A DNA stretch of 64,000 bases from Sulfotelmatobacter sp963788225 (GTDB taxonomy: Bacteria > Acidobacteriota > Terriglobia > Terriglobales > Acidobacteriaceae): the NCBI GenBank assembly GCA_963788225.1, contig CAWBGI010000002.1, forward strand, positions 558,001 to 622,000, written 5' to 3'. Positions within the stretch are counted from its first letter, which is position 1; every line of letters begins with the position of its first letter. The translations under genes and the position numbers were made by a program. Shown piece by piece: positions 42,928 to 51,376 of this stretch. Below the pieces are notes generated by a model. The model worked only from the letters and a program-made list of their open reading frames with translations. It did not search any database and had not been told where the DNA came from.

Positions 42928-42943
42928 TCTACTCTTCATCACA

Positions 42944-43798
42944 ATGAAAATCTGCAAGACTATCGAAGACATGCGGGCCGCGTGCCGCGCCGCGCGCGAC
43001 GGCGTCAGGCGGCTGGGATTTGTGCCCACCATGGGCGCCCTGCATGAGGGCCACTTGTCCCTGGTGCGGGCGGCGAAATCTTCGTGCGACGCGGTCGCAG
43101 CGTCAATCTTTGTGAACCCCACGCAGTTCGGACCAGCGGAGGATCTGGCAAAGTATCCGCGAAGCTTCGAGCGCGATTGCGAGCTCCTCGAAAAAGAAGG
43201 CGTCGACTTGCTCTTCGCTCCATCGGTCGAGGAAATGTATCCGGCGGGCGCCGTCACGTGGGTTACGGTCGAGGGGCTAAGCGGCAAGCTGGACGGCCGT
43301 TCCCGGCCCGGGCACTTTCGCGGCGTCACAACAGTGGTGTCCAAGCTGTTCCACATCGTCGAGCCGGATGAGGCTTTCTTCGGACAGAAAGACGCGGCGC
43401 AGGTGGCAATCATCCGCCGCATGGTGCGCGACCTGAACTTTTCCGTGGAAATCGCCGCCTGCCCGATTGTGCGCGAGCCGGACGGCCTGGCCATGAGTTC
43501 GCGCAACGCCTATCTCGACGCGCAACAGAGAACACAGGCGCTGGTGTTGCATCGTTCGCTCGTGCGCGTGCAGAAATCCTGGGAGGCCGGCGAGCGCAAC
43601 GCGGCAAAACTGTTGGCTGCGGCTCAGGAAGAATTTGCCGCAGAAACATCAGCCCGCCTCGATTATTTCGAAATCGTCGATCCCGAGAGTCTGGATCCGG
43701 CTGAAAGCGTTTCCGCAGGCGCGCTGGTCGCGGTCGCCGCGTTCATAGGCGGGACGCGGCTTATCGACAACATCCTGCTTCCCAAGAAGTCTTACTAG
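42944..43798 (+). CDS. panC: Pantothenate synthetase PanC
   Basis: A 284-residue ligase joining pantoate and beta-alanine with ATP. The HIGH-like motif is PTMGALHEGHLSLVRAA near residue 26, followed by FVNPTQFGPAEDL, GLSGKLDGRSRPGHFRGV and FFGQKDAAQVAIIRRM, with the KMSKS-equivalent MSSRNAYL near 185. The ATG at 42944 gives this canonical N-terminus, and longer in-frame starts overlap the lipoprotein gene. It is the last gene of a run that starts with panB. Length and motifs indicate a functional enzyme. Confidence 0.95.
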   Translation: MKICKTIEDMRAACRAARDGVRRLGFVPTMGALHEGHLSLVRAAKSSCDAVAASIFVNPTQFGPAEDLAKYPRSFERDCELLEKEGVDLLFAPSVEEMYPAGAVTWVTVEGLSGKLDGRSRPGHFRGVTTVVSKLFHIVEPDEAFFGQKDAAQVAIIRRMVRDLNFSVEIAACPIVREPDGLAMSSRNAYLDAQQRTQALVLHRSLVRVQKSWEAGERNAAKLLAAAQEEFAAETSARLDYFEIVDPESLDPAESVSAGALVAVAAFIGGTRLIDNILLPKKSY

Positions 43799-43817
43799 GA
43801 GTTGTAACCGCGTAGCG

Positions 43818-44681
43818 TTACGGATGAACGGCGGCGGACACTGCCACCGAATTATTCTGGGAAGCGCCTGAAGACGCCAGCCGCTGCAACATGATGCTTT
43901 CGATTTGCGACCACACGTGGGGGTCGCATTCGCTCTGCATGTGGCCGGGGGTGAAAAAACGGTCAACCCAGGAAGACTCCCGGCACTCGATTGGATTTTT
44001 CTTGTAATCCGTGCGGTAATTCCCGAGAATTTCAGTCTTCTTGGGGTCAGCCGCTTTGATACGCGCCCGCCCGTGCACGAAGCCATGCGGCTGATAAAAA
44101 TTCACCGCTTCGGCCACGTTGTCGGGAATCACGGAATCGTTCTGCCACACTTTGGCGACGCTATCCACCTGCACCGTCAGCAAAACCGGAACGCCCTCCC
44201 GCCGCAAATCGCGCGCCAGCAGCACCGCCGCGGACGCTCCCCAACTGTGGCCGAAGAGAATAATGCGGGCCCGAGCTTTCTCCTCGGCGGAAAGTACGCC
44301 GTCGTGATTCGTATCGAGCAGGCGAAGGATGGCGTCATAGGCTTGTTTTCTGCGCCGGTTTTCAAAAACCCGAACGTAGGTGTCTTTGGCGGCGGATCGC
44401 CGCATCTGCTCTGCGAGCCGCACCGGGCCATGATGCTGGTTGTCGTGGTGGACAAAGCCACCGACGAAGCCGATCACGATGCTGGAAGGAGCCGCAGTAG
44501 TCTCAGGCAGGGACGGCGCGGTATTCGCCCCTCGCGAAAACGCCGGCGTAGTCGCAACCAGGATCGTCAGAGTGACGAGAGGTGTTACAACCGAAGCGCG
44601 AAATAAAGCGAACCGGCGCACGCGGGCTCCCAATGAATCAGATGATACGCTCCGCTGGGGGTTGCGGGAAAAAACGGACAA
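43818..44681 (-). CDS. Exported alpha/beta hydrolase-like protein with an EF-hand-type loop
   Basis: A 287-residue protein with a long N-terminal hydrophobic segment (about 24-48) that fits a signal or anchor. The nucleophile elbow is GHSWGAS at about 144-150, and a plausible acid and His lie downstream, so it is likely a lipase- or thioesterase-fold hydrolase. Just before the elbow, residues 123-134 read DTNHDGVLSAEE, a complete 12-residue EF-hand loop with Asp/Asn/Asp at 1, 3 and 5, Gly at 6 and Glu at 12. Calcium may therefore stabilise or regulate it. The substrate is unknown. It is convergent with panC. Confidence 0.6.
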   Translation of the reverse strand: MSVFSRNPQRSVSSDSLGARVRRFALFRASVVTPLVTLTILVATTPAFSRGANTAPSLPETTAAPSSIVIGFVGGFVHHDNQHHGPVRLAEQMRRSAAKDTYVRVFENRRRKQAYDAILRLLDTNHDGVLSAEEKARARIILFGHSWGASAAVLLARDLRREGVPVLLTVQVDSVAKVWQNDSVIPDNVAEAVNFYQPHGFVHGRARIKAADPKKTEILGNYRTDYKKNPIECRESSWVDRFFTPGHMQSECDPHVWSQIESIMLQRLASSGASQNNSVAVSAAVHP

Positions 44682-44854
44682 TCATTTGCTGGATGATCAT
44701 CGCCGGGGCGTTCCTTCGACGAGACCCGTTCGCCGATTCTTCTCACTCCCCCGAACATTCTCGGCCTGCGGCCAAATGCCTTGAGCAGAGCGGCTTTCCG
44801 CGCATTCCACCCGGGAACAGTTTACACCCATTTTTCAAATCCCCGGCGCACACT

Positions 44855-45511
44855 TCAGTCTCTGCCGGGCGCACTTCTTCCGGAAACAAACGCGTTTCCC
44901 CCAAGGACATATCGCAAGAGCTCGTCGGCTGCCTTGCTAATGCCAATGCGCGGAGTGATCTGAACCTTTCCCGCGCGCAAGCCGTCGTCTCCAATCCACA
45001 AGCCGGAATCAGGCGAGGTGAGATCGACCCCGTTGTCTCGTACGCGCGTGATGCCGAAAGCTTCCGCCAGCCGTCCCGGGCCGCTGGTCAGCCGAACCAG
45101 ATCGCGTGGCCCGTGCACGACCACTTCCCTGGCCCGCGCCATTTCCTCGATGCCCTCAAGCGGTTCGGCTGCGCGGAAAAGAACTCCCCCGGCCTTCCCG
45201 TCGCGGTCGCAGGACACGTTCAGGCAATAGTGATTGCCGTAGATGAAGTAAACGTAAGCGTAGCCGGGCGGTCCGAAGAGAACCGCGTTGCGCGCGGTCT
45301 TGCCGGCATAGGAGTGCGCAGCGGGATCGTTCTCTCCAAGATAAGCTTCAACCTCGACGATGCGGGCCGCCAGGCGCAGCTTTCCGCTGTTTGGCGCGAG
45401 AATGTCGCGCACCAGCACCTTGCCGACGAGTTCGCGAGCCACGCGCCGCGGACCGCGGGCAAAGAATGCGCGCCCCAGCGGCTTCACGGTTTGAATTTCT
45501 TGATCCTCCAC
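44855..45511 (-). CDS. 3-methyladenine DNA glycosylase (AAG/MPG family)
   Basis: A 218-residue base-excision repair enzyme. AAG family motifs are present: FFARGPRRVARELVGKVLV, the catalytic-site VEVEAYLGENDPAAHSYAG with Glu as the general base, YVYFIYGNHYCLNVSC, GVLFRAAEPLEG and LTSGPGRLAEAFGI. It removes 3-methyladenine and other alkylated bases. The 5' end overlaps the 3' end of the upstream secreted protein gene by 28 bp. In function it pairs with Ada, encoded 28 kb away, but the two are not linked. Confidence 0.92.
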   Translation of the reverse strand: MEDQEIQTVKPLGRAFFARGPRRVARELVGKVLVRDILAPNSGKLRLAARIVEVEAYLGENDPAAHSYAGKTARNAVLFGPPGYAYVYFIYGNHYCLNVSCDRDGKAGGVLFRAAEPLEGIEEMARAREVVVHGPRDLVRLTSGPGRLAEAFGITRVRDNGVDLTSPDSGLWIGDDGLRAGKVQITPRIGISKAADELLRYVLGGNAFVSGRSAPGRD

Positions 45512-45981
45512 GCTTCGGTGACATTTTCGGGCCCATCGCTGAAAGATGTGCCGGGCGCGAAGGCGAGCTTCTCGTATTTTTTCTTGTCGGTCTTACGTAT
45601 CGCGTCGTGCCACCCATCGTCCCAACTGATCTGGACCTCATCGCCGACAATAGCCCAGGTTCCGTGGCTCGCACCCAGCGTTTTGCTGGCCTCTCCGTTG
45701 GCCGCGAGCGTGATGAAGAACGTCCCGTTGCTGCTGCCGGTGCCGGCTTCCCACTTGCCCAGAAATTGTTCCGGTCCCACGGCGGATTCATCGGCGCCCT
45801 TGTATTCCACGCGTGCGATGTCCGCCATCGCATAGCTTTCCTGGTGGCCGTCCTTGAAGGTAATGACGATCAAGGTCTGATCGTTCGCCTTCTCCTTATC
45901 GGTCTTGGCACTTGGATCAGCGCCATAGGCGCTGAGAACGAGTATTCCAACGATTGAAACAACTCTGATCGCGTTTCGCAT
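45484..45981 (-). CDS. Hypothetical exported protein
   Basis: A 165-residue protein with signal peptide (MRNAIRVVSIVGILVLSAYG). The start at 45981 follows AAGGAGACG at normal spacing. The mature part has two regions: a short beta segment (LIVITFKDGHQESYAMADIA) and a lipocalin-like or Trp-containing region (FLGKWEAGTGSSNGTFFITL, WAIVGDEVQISWDDGW). These resemble small beta-barrel domains in exported acidobacterial proteins, but no named family is recognised. It is upstream of the AAG glycosylase gene with overlapping ends and probably shares its transcript. Confidence 0.65.
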   Translation of the reverse strand: MRNAIRVVSIVGILVLSAYGADPSAKTDKEKANDQTLIVITFKDGHQESYAMADIARVEYKGADESAVGPEQFLGKWEAGTGSSNGTFFITLAANGEASKTLGASHGTWAIVGDEVQISWDDGWHDAIRKTDKKKYEKLAFAPGTSFSDGPENVTEAWRIKKFKP

Positions 45982-46005
45982 AACGTCTCCTTGTAGCGCC
46001 GGCAT

Positions 46006-46235
46006 CCTGCCGGCTGTCGCGGGGGCGTCTTGCCCTCGCAGCCTTAATCTGCACCGCCCTCATCGATTTCACTCAAGAGGCGCCGGGAGCTTTGTAGTAT
46101 CCGTCTGTGGCGGCGAGACGCCGCCACCACAGCCGCCGGAGCCTGCCCTGAGCTTGCCGAAGGGACGGCGGCGCTACAACGCCGCAACAGCCGCCCGAAG
46201 CCCGCCCTGAAGCTTCGCCGAAAGGGGCGGCGGCG
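46006..46235. repeat. Cluster of short GC-rich palindromes
   Basis: This spacer between the peroxiredoxin and exported-protein genes is made of successive hairpins: GCCGGCATCCTGCCGGC near 46001-46017, GGCGGCGAGACGCCGCC near 46105-46121, and two tandem copies of a CCTGCCCTGAGCTTGCCGAA-type unit (46142 onward) ending CGGCGGCGCTAC. The last two units are similar but not identical, so they look like independently diverged copies of one element. Confidence 0.5.
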
Positions 46236-46715
46236 CTACGCCGCGCCCTTCGCCGACTCTTTCAGATAAGCCAGCACCTCTCCCGCATGGCCTTCGGCCT
46301 TCACCTTGGGAAAAATGTGCTGGATCTTGCCATCCGGTCCGATGATGAACGTGGTCCGGACGATGCCCATGACCTTCTTGCCGTACATGTTCTTCTCTTT
46401 CAACACGTCGAAAGCCACGGCGACTTTCTTGTCGGCGTCGGCTAGCAGCGAGAAGGGCAGCTTGAATTTATCCTGGAATTTCTTTTGCGCCTGGGGAGTG
46501 TCGGGCGAGATGCCGAGTAACACGGCGCCAGTTTTCTGCATCTGTTTGTAAGTGTCGCGAAACTCGCAGGCTTCGATGGTGCATCCCGGAGTATCCGCGC
46601 GCGGATAGAAATACAGCACCACCACTTTGCCCCGCAAACTTTTCAGCGAGATTTCCTTTCCATTCTCGTCCTGCAAAGTAAACTCGGGAGCCTTATCATT
46701 GACGTTGATGCTCAT
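46236..46715 (-). CDS. bcp: Peroxiredoxin, Bcp/PrxQ type
   Basis: A 159-residue thioredoxin-dependent peroxidase. Start at 46715 (MSINVNDKAPEFTL), with GAGG just upstream; a longer frame upstream is not supported. The peroxidatic site is YFYPRADTPGCTIEACEFR, with the resolving Cys five residues after the peroxidatic Cys, as in Bcp/PrxQ. Further motifs are LLGISPDTPQAQKKF and VRTTFIIGPDGKI. It detoxifies peroxides in the cytoplasm. It is divergent from a large secreted protein gene whose probable start overlaps the start codon here. Confidence 0.92.
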   Translation of the reverse strand: MSINVNDKAPEFTLQDENGKEISLKSLRGKVVVLYFYPRADTPGCTIEACEFRDTYKQMQKTGAVLLGISPDTPQAQKKFQDKFKLPFSLLADADKKVAVAFDVLKEKNMYGKKVMGIVRTTFIIGPDGKIQHIFPKVKAEGHAGEVLAYLKESAKGAA

Positions 46716-48426
46716 GATCGCCTCATTTCCAGGGAAATTAGAGTTGAAGCCGGCGTCCGTCTCAGCACTGCCGGGGCCGGAACGACTCAGGCCTAGAACG
46801 TGTTTATACCGCACATGGGGGTGGTCCGTCATCGCTATTCTGTGGCTGCTCGCCGTGATGGCTCCGCCGCGCGTGGCCGCGCAGGACAGGCCGCAGCTGA
46901 AGCGCCCGATCGATATTCCTGAAGAAAAACTTCCCGTAGACAAAGAGAAGAAGCCAAAAAAGAACGTGAAAGGGCCGCGGGCCGTGGGGGTGTTGCAGCT
47001 CAACAGCAACGGCAAAGGGACGCTGATTCCTATCGCCATTCTGGTTGATGGCAAATTTTACGATGCCGGCCTCTATAAGGCTGACCCGGTGCCTATGGCG
47101 CTGGAATCCGGCACGGTCTACGAGGCAGAACAGGCGGGCAGTTCGCAGGGGCTGTTTACGGTGCGTGGAGTGCTGCACAGCAAAACACAGGGCGCTGCGC
47201 ATCCGTGGCTGGGCGCGGGTTCTTATTTGCCGAATGGAGTGGAGGGTCCGAAGACGACGCGCAAAGCCGAAGACGTGCCGGTCGGGTTCGGCAGCGGAGG
47301 AGGCAGCAGCGACGAGCGGCCGCGGCTGACTCGAGGAAACACACCGGCACCGGCGGCGTCTTCCAGTCCGGCGCCCGCTCCTGCTTCAAGCACCAAGGAT
47401 GCGGCAGCAGCGGCGAAGCCGGGCACAGCAGCGTCGCCCGCGTCTTCTCAACCGACGAGCAGTTCGTCCGCAGGTGCATCGACCAGCCAGGACAGGCCCA
47501 AGCTCGCAACTCCGGCGACTTCTGACAAACCTGCCGATCAAAATGCCAAGCAACCAGCGCCAGCGGCCGGTCAGGCGTCACCAGCTCAGAGCACGCCGGG
47601 GAAAGAATCTCAGGGGCAAGCTTCGCAGAGTCAGGCTTCGCCAAGTCAAGCTTCGCCAAGTCAAGCTGGGAAAAATCAAACCTCCGATAACTACTATCGC
47701 CCCACGTTGCGCCGGGGCAAGCCAACAGAGTCCGCGCCGGAAGAGGATCTAACGGGCCTCAACGACAAATCGAATACCGGCAAACCTGCGGCCACGGGGA
47801 CGATCGCAGCCGTCAGCGGCGAGCCGGTGAAACTCGTGGTGGCAATTTCTGATGCAGGTGGACCCGAGCCGCGGCCCTTCAAGTTCTATTGGAAGACCGG
47901 CGAGGAGGACGACCGCCGCCAGCAAATGCTTGCGCTCGCCACAAATGAACTGCAGGCTTATGTGACTGCGTTGGCCACGAACCGCATTCCGGCCACGCCT
48001 GCGGCTCCCGCGAAGAAGACAGCCGCAGGCCACAAAGCTGCGGCAAAGCCTGCGCCGCCAGTACTTGAAAACGTTCAGTTTAGAACGTTCGATGTGTGGC
48101 TAAATAACCAGCCTGTGCTCATCTTGAGCGCTGAAGCGCACTTTCCTCCTGCGCCGAACGCGACTGCGGCGCCGGAACAGTATTCGATCACGCTGGTAGC
48201 GCGCACCGACATCTATGGGAACCTGATCAAGTTGTATTCGGGAGTGACGGACAAGTTCCACCTCGACGTAACCCCGCGTCTGGAATTCATTGATGCAGTG
48301 GATGCTGATGGAGACGGCCGCGGCGAGCTACTGTTTCGGGAAACCACAGACGCGGGCAGCGGCTACATAATCTATCGCCCCACTGGAGACAAACTTTTCA
48401 AGATGTTCGACAGCCTGAGTGAGTAG
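46714..48426 (+). CDS. Large exported protein with Ala/Pro/Ser-rich linker, function unknown
   Basis: A protein of about 570 residues. A membrane-inserting segment (WGWSVIAILWLLAVMAPP) is preceded by a long basic leader if the ATG at 46714 is used; that ATG overlaps the divergent bcp start, so the true start may be a later codon, such as TTG at 46744. The mature protein has a beta-rich domain (about 60-190; VGVLQLNSNGKGTLIPIAIL, LVDGKFYDAGLYKADPVPM), a long low-complexity Ala/Pro/Ser/Gln linker with GQASQSQASPSQASPSQAG, and a C-terminal domain (about 370-570) with LEFIDAVDADGDGRGELLF, which suggests an FG-GAP/Ca-binding-like motif. Function is not known; a cell-surface role is likely. Confidence 0.6.
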   Translation: MIASFPGKLELKPASVSALPGPERLRPRTCLYRTWGWSVIAILWLLAVMAPPRVAAQDRPQLKRPIDIPEEKLPVDKEKKPKKNVKGPRAVGVLQLNSNGKGTLIPIAILVDGKFYDAGLYKADPVPMALESGTVYEAEQAGSSQGLFTVRGVLHSKTQGAAHPWLGAGSYLPNGVEGPKTTRKAEDVPVGFGSGGGSSDERPRLTRGNTPAPAASSSPAPAPASSTKDAAAAAKPGTAASPASSQPTSSSSAGASTSQDRPKLATPATSDKPADQNAKQPAPAAGQASPAQSTPGKESQGQASQSQASPSQASPSQAGKNQTSDNYYRPTLRRGKPTESAPEEDLTGLNDKSNTGKPAATGTIAAVSGEPVKLVVAISDAGGPEPRPFKFYWKTGEEDDRRQQMLALATNELQAYVTALATNRIPATPAAPAKKTAAGHKAAAKPAPPVLENVQFRTFDVWLNNQPVLILSAEAHFPPAPNATAAPEQYSITLVARTDIYGNLIKLYSGVTDKFHLDVTPRLEFIDAVDADGDGRGELLFRETTDAGSGYIIYRPTGDKLFKMFDSLSE

Positions 48427-48496
48427 TTTCAAGCCCGAGGATGCTCTCGCGCACAGAGTGCGCGGGAGATGCCCCGGGAACTTCCAAATCCCGGTT

Positions 48497-49666
48497 TCAC
48501 TCGGGACCGAAGGCGTATAACGCACCCGAATCTGCGGGAGTAGTTCCCGAGCCGATGTAAAGCATGCCGTTCGCGACCGACGGTGAGGAACTGGTCCAGG
48601 TGATGGGGAGAGAGTAACTCCACAGCAGCGCGCCGGTGCGAGCGTTCAGAGCGTAAGCCTCGTTGCCCTCGGAAACAATGTAAACCACACCGTTAGCGAC
48701 GGCGGGCGAGGCGAAAACCTGGGCGTTGGCGGTAAAACTCCACCGCAGCGCTCCAGTCTTAGCGTTCAGCGCGTACAAGTTGTTGTCCGCCGAGCCGACA
48801 TACACCGTGTCGTAGGCAATGGCGGGCGACGAAAAAACTATATTTCCTGTGGTGTAGGTCCACAACCGGGCGCCGGTCGAGGCATTGAACGCGTAAACGT
48901 TGTTGTCGTCCGAGCCGACGTAAAGCACGCCGTCGGCCACTGTCGGAGAAGACTGGATATAGCTGCCGGTTGCAAAATTCCACATGACTGCGCCGGTGGT
49001 TGCGTTCAGGGCGTACGCAGAGTAGTTCTGGGAGCCGACGTAAACTACGCCATCTACGACCGCCGGTGCGTCCGAGATCTGAGTGCCGGTGTCATAGATC
49101 CATCGCTCAACCCCGGTCGCGGCGTCCAGCGCGTAGAGGCGTCCTCCCCAATCGCCGCAATACACCACTCCGTTGGCGACGGTGGGTGAGGCGAATGAGC
49201 CATTATCGGTGGGGTAGCTCCAAAGCTGGGCGCCGCTGCTGGCCTCCACCGCGTAGATTACGCCGGGCGCGCCGGGATACACCGTGGCGATGTAAACCAC
49301 GCCGTTCGCCACCGCAGGCGCGGATTGCACCCAACTGCCGGCTTCGGTGAAGAAGCTCCACAGCAAAGCGCCGGTGGTGGCGTTCCAGGCGTAGAGGTTG
49401 CCATTCTGCGAACCGGCATACACCACATTATTCAGCACGGCGGGCGAGGAATAGATGGACCCAACCGAACCGGAGGTCCACTTTAACTCCAGGTGAGGGA
49501 CGGTCTGAAGGCTGAGCTTGGTTTCATACGGGTTCCAGCGCTGCATGTTGGCGCGGAGAAACTCACTCCAGTTACTGTTTTCGGCGGTGCTCGGGGACTG
49601 CTGGCCCCATGCCAGAGTCGCCAGGCACACAAACAGAATTACCGACCAGATGCGGGTGCGTGACAT
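48497..49666 (-). CDS. Exported PQQ-like beta-propeller repeat protein
   Basis: A 389-residue exported protein with signal peptide (MSRTRIWSVILFVCLATLAW). Residues 60-389 are about eight near-identical propeller blades with the consensus SPAVANGVVYVGSxDNNLYAL and ALNAxTGAxxWSF, the PQQ-binding-like (quinoprotein) repeat. The GALLWSF / TGA units alternate with ANGVVY strands, each about 40 residues. No PQQ-enzyme active-site residues or dehydrogenase domain are seen, so it is more likely a structural or BamB-like protein than an alcohol dehydrogenase. The repeats are so alike that they may be recently duplicated. Confidence 0.8.
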   Translation of the reverse strand: MSRTRIWSVILFVCLATLAWGQQSPSTAENSNWSEFLRANMQRWNPYETKLSLQTVPHLELKWTSGSVGSIYSSPAVLNNVVYAGSQNGNLYAWNATTGALLWSFFTEAGSWVQSAPAVANGVVYIATVYPGAPGVIYAVEASSGAQLWSYPTDNGSFASPTVANGVVYCGDWGGRLYALDAATGVERWIYDTGTQISDAPAVVDGVVYVGSQNYSAYALNATTGAVMWNFATGSYIQSSPTVADGVLYVGSDDNNVYAFNASTGARLWTYTTGNIVFSSPAIAYDTVYVGSADNNLYALNAKTGALRWSFTANAQVFASPAVANGVVYIVSEGNEAYALNARTGALLWSYSLPITWTSSSPSVANGMLYIGSGTTPADSGALYAFGPE

Positions 49667-50002
49667 GAAGAGCCTCCAAGTCCATTCCTAGATTTCCATT
49701 TCTGGATTTTTGATTGGCTCGGCCCGTTGAACAATTCAGCCGCCGGATGAGGAATGGAACGCGCGAAGGATGGGGCGACTGAACTGCCAACTCTGTCACG
49801 GAAGAACCGGGATGTCAAGGACCTGGAACACAATAAGGCGAGCTTGTTACAAAAAACGAACTGAACGTAGGATTTGTGCTGCATCGCGCGGGTTGCATCG
49901 CGCGGGGTGTTTCGATGGATCCACCGATAAGTAGTAATTCAGTTCCCAGTTCTCAGTTTTCAGTAAGAACGCCGAGGCGACTGAGAACTGAGAACTGGTT
50001 TC
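49667..50002. other. Spacer with CAGTTCTCAG hairpin
   Basis: This 336-bp gene-free region contains an inverted repeat CCAGTTCTCAGTTTTCAG (49946-49963) facing CTGAGAACTGAGAACTGG (49981-49998), 17 of 18 paired. It could end transcription of the S24-repressor gene just beyond it on the minus strand. Otherwise, it is AT-rich with no recognised element. Confidence 0.45.
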
Positions 50003-50719
50003 TTACGTTTCAATTCCTACGTGGCAAACGCGACCGACCAGGTAGTCGGAGGCGGATTTGCCATCTTCCATGGTCATGACTTCGATGGGGTACGCCTGGT
50101 TATGGGGCCGAAGAATCAGGTGGTTGCCGGCAATTTCGACGTACTTCACGGTGCAATCTTCGTTCTTGAGCACAGCGTACATATTGAACTCGCCCTTACG
50201 ATAGGGCTTGAGTGAGTTGTAGTGGCGGTCGATGAGGAGTGTGGCTCCGGGCAGCAGGCGCGGGTACATGCTCATGCCTTCGCGGCCGTCCACTTTGATG
50301 AGCACAAAGCGTTCCCACTGTTCCCGATCGCCCTCGGTTTCTGCTTTCAGCTTCTTGAGGAAGCTTTTCTTGAATTTGAGGATTTCCTTGACGTGCATGC
50401 TGGTGATGAGTGGTTGGGTGGCAGCGACGTTTCCATCGGTCAGGAGAACATTTTGGAACTCGTCGTTGCTGGGAGGCAGGATCGAAGCGCGCTTGTTGAC
50501 CTCGGCCGGGTCGAGCAGATCCAGCACGGAAAGATGCTGGACGGCAAGGACACGGTCCATGCCCTCGAGGCTCAAGCCGCGCTTGCGATTCAAGAAGTTA
50601 GAGATGTGAGCCTGCTTGAATCCCGTCTGTTGGGCCAGACGGAGGCCGGTCAACTCGCCTTCATCGATGCGCTCCCAAAGAGTTTCGCGGAGGTTGTCTT
50701 GCAGCACTCGGAATTTCAT
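50003..50719 (-). CDS. S24/LexA-type transcriptional repressor
   Basis: A 238-residue repressor. The N-terminal helix-turn-helix spans about 24-46 (LTGLRLAQQTGFKQAHISNF). A linker of about 60 residues leads to a LexA/phage-repressor peptidase domain (about 130-238) with the nucleophile in EGMSMYPRLLPGATLLID (Ser150) and a candidate general-base Lys192 (TVKYVEIAG). No obvious Ala-Gly cleavage bond was identified in the linker. Proteins of this kind keep phages or integrative elements silent and can be cleaved on SOS signals. It transcribes leftward from a divergent spacer with repeated TATAGCA motifs at 50729 and 50743. Confidence 0.85.
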   Translation of the reverse strand: MKFRVLQDNLRETLWERIDEGELTGLRLAQQTGFKQAHISNFLNRKRGLSLEGMDRVLAVQHLSVLDLLDPAEVNKRASILPPSNDEFQNVLLTDGNVAATQPLITSMHVKEILKFKKSFLKKLKAETEGDREQWERFVLIKVDGREGMSMYPRLLPGATLLIDRHYNSLKPYRKGEFNMYAVLKNEDCTVKYVEIAGNHLILRPHNQAYPIEVMTMEDGKSASDYLVGRVCHVGIET

Positions 50720-50869
50720 AGCTGGGAGTATAGCACGGTAAATATAGCAATACGCTAACGAAAAAAGTTTTCCACAGCCAGCTCAGGATAAGTGACCTTG
50801 ACTCCGATATTTGACAGCTATACGATCGCCACAGTCTATAACCCAATTCGATTCCGGGGATTACCAGCC
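50720..50869. promoter_or_regulatory. Divergent control region of the S24 repressor with operator-like repeats
   Basis: TATAGCA occurs at 50729-50735 and 50743-50749, and TAGC-AATAC-GCTA (50745-50757) is a palindrome. A good sigma70-type promoter lies further right: TTGACA at 50811-50816 and TCTATA at 50835-50840 (18-bp spacing), pointing to the gene at 50870. This is the layout of a repressor-controlled divergent promoter; binding is inferred. Confidence 0.45.
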
Positions 50870-51109
50870 ATGGGCAGTGAAGATAAGTGCAACGAGGAAA
50901 AGGACTTCGTCGAATTTCGAAGGAAGGTGCGGGCGGCAGAGGTGCTTTCCGCAGCCATGGAGCGGCTGTTGAGGTCAGTCAACTTCAGCGGGCGAATCAG
51001 CGTGGTCGTGCAGAACGGCCGGGTTCTTAAGTCAGGGTATGAAGAGGGATTCTTTCGCCAGCGGGAATCCGGGACGATGCTGGAACACGGGGTTTCGATT
51101 GAACCATAA
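50870..51109 (+). CDS. Small DUF2292-like protein
   Basis: A 79-residue protein starting MGSEDKCNEE. The central and C-terminal part (VNFSGRISVVVQNGRVLKSG) resembles the short DUF2292 beta-hairpin in which VxVVIQxGxVxQ is conserved; the match is by eye and modest. The N-terminal half is helical and charged. There is no signal peptide or membrane segment. It is the first gene on the right side of the repressor's control region, about 30 bp after the predicted promoter, so it would be the first gene switched on when the repressor is lost. Confidence 0.5.
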   Translation: MGSEDKCNEEKDFVEFRRKVRAAEVLSAAMERLLRSVNFSGRISVVVQNGRVLKSGYEEGFFRQRESGTMLEHGVSIEP

Positions 51110-51376
51110 ATAGCTGGTGGCAATCGGGTTAGGCCTTTCTGCCGGGTAGGGCAGGCGAACAGGAGGGGACCCAGGTTAGCGGCAGGATAAGTTCGACAAA
51201 TAAATAGCTCAAGCAGGTCATCGTAAGAGAAACGAGCCCTGCGTCCGGTTCCGGCTTTGAAAGCGGCGACCGGCGCAGGGCTTTTTTTTCTTCAGCCGCA
51301 GCCTTCGGGCTCGGCAAAGCGTGTGAAACACAACCGCCCAGGTTCGCAATTCGAGCCCGGAGCCTCAGGAGAAGCG
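51110..51376 (+). ncRNA. Possible small structured RNA or attenuated leader ending in a terminator
   Basis: This is a gap of about 270 bp between the DUF2292-like and zinc-ribbon genes. It contains a well-formed terminator at 51235-51289 (listed separately) and pairing-rich sequence before it (CTGCCGGGTAGGGCAG near 51140-51155). The terminator lies upstream of the zinc-ribbon gene, so it either ends a short RNA or attenuates the next transcript. No known riboswitch class was recognised. Confidence 0.3.
51235..51289 (+). terminator. Strong Rho-independent terminator or attenuator
   Basis: AGCCCTGCG-T-CCGG pairs with CCGG-CGCAGGGCT (51235-51282), followed by eight T residues. It sits between the DUF2292-like and zinc-ribbon genes. 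Confidence 0.85.

Noticed and set aside
42226..43506. 426-codon antisense frame across the superinfection-like, lipoprotein and panC genes
   Set aside because: It covers three supported genes on the other strand, is Ser/Arg-rich with no motifs, and has no ribosome binding site.
44582..45835. 417-codon plus-strand frame over the AAG glycosylase gene
   Set aside because: No recognisable domain; the minus-strand glycosylase has all its family motifs.
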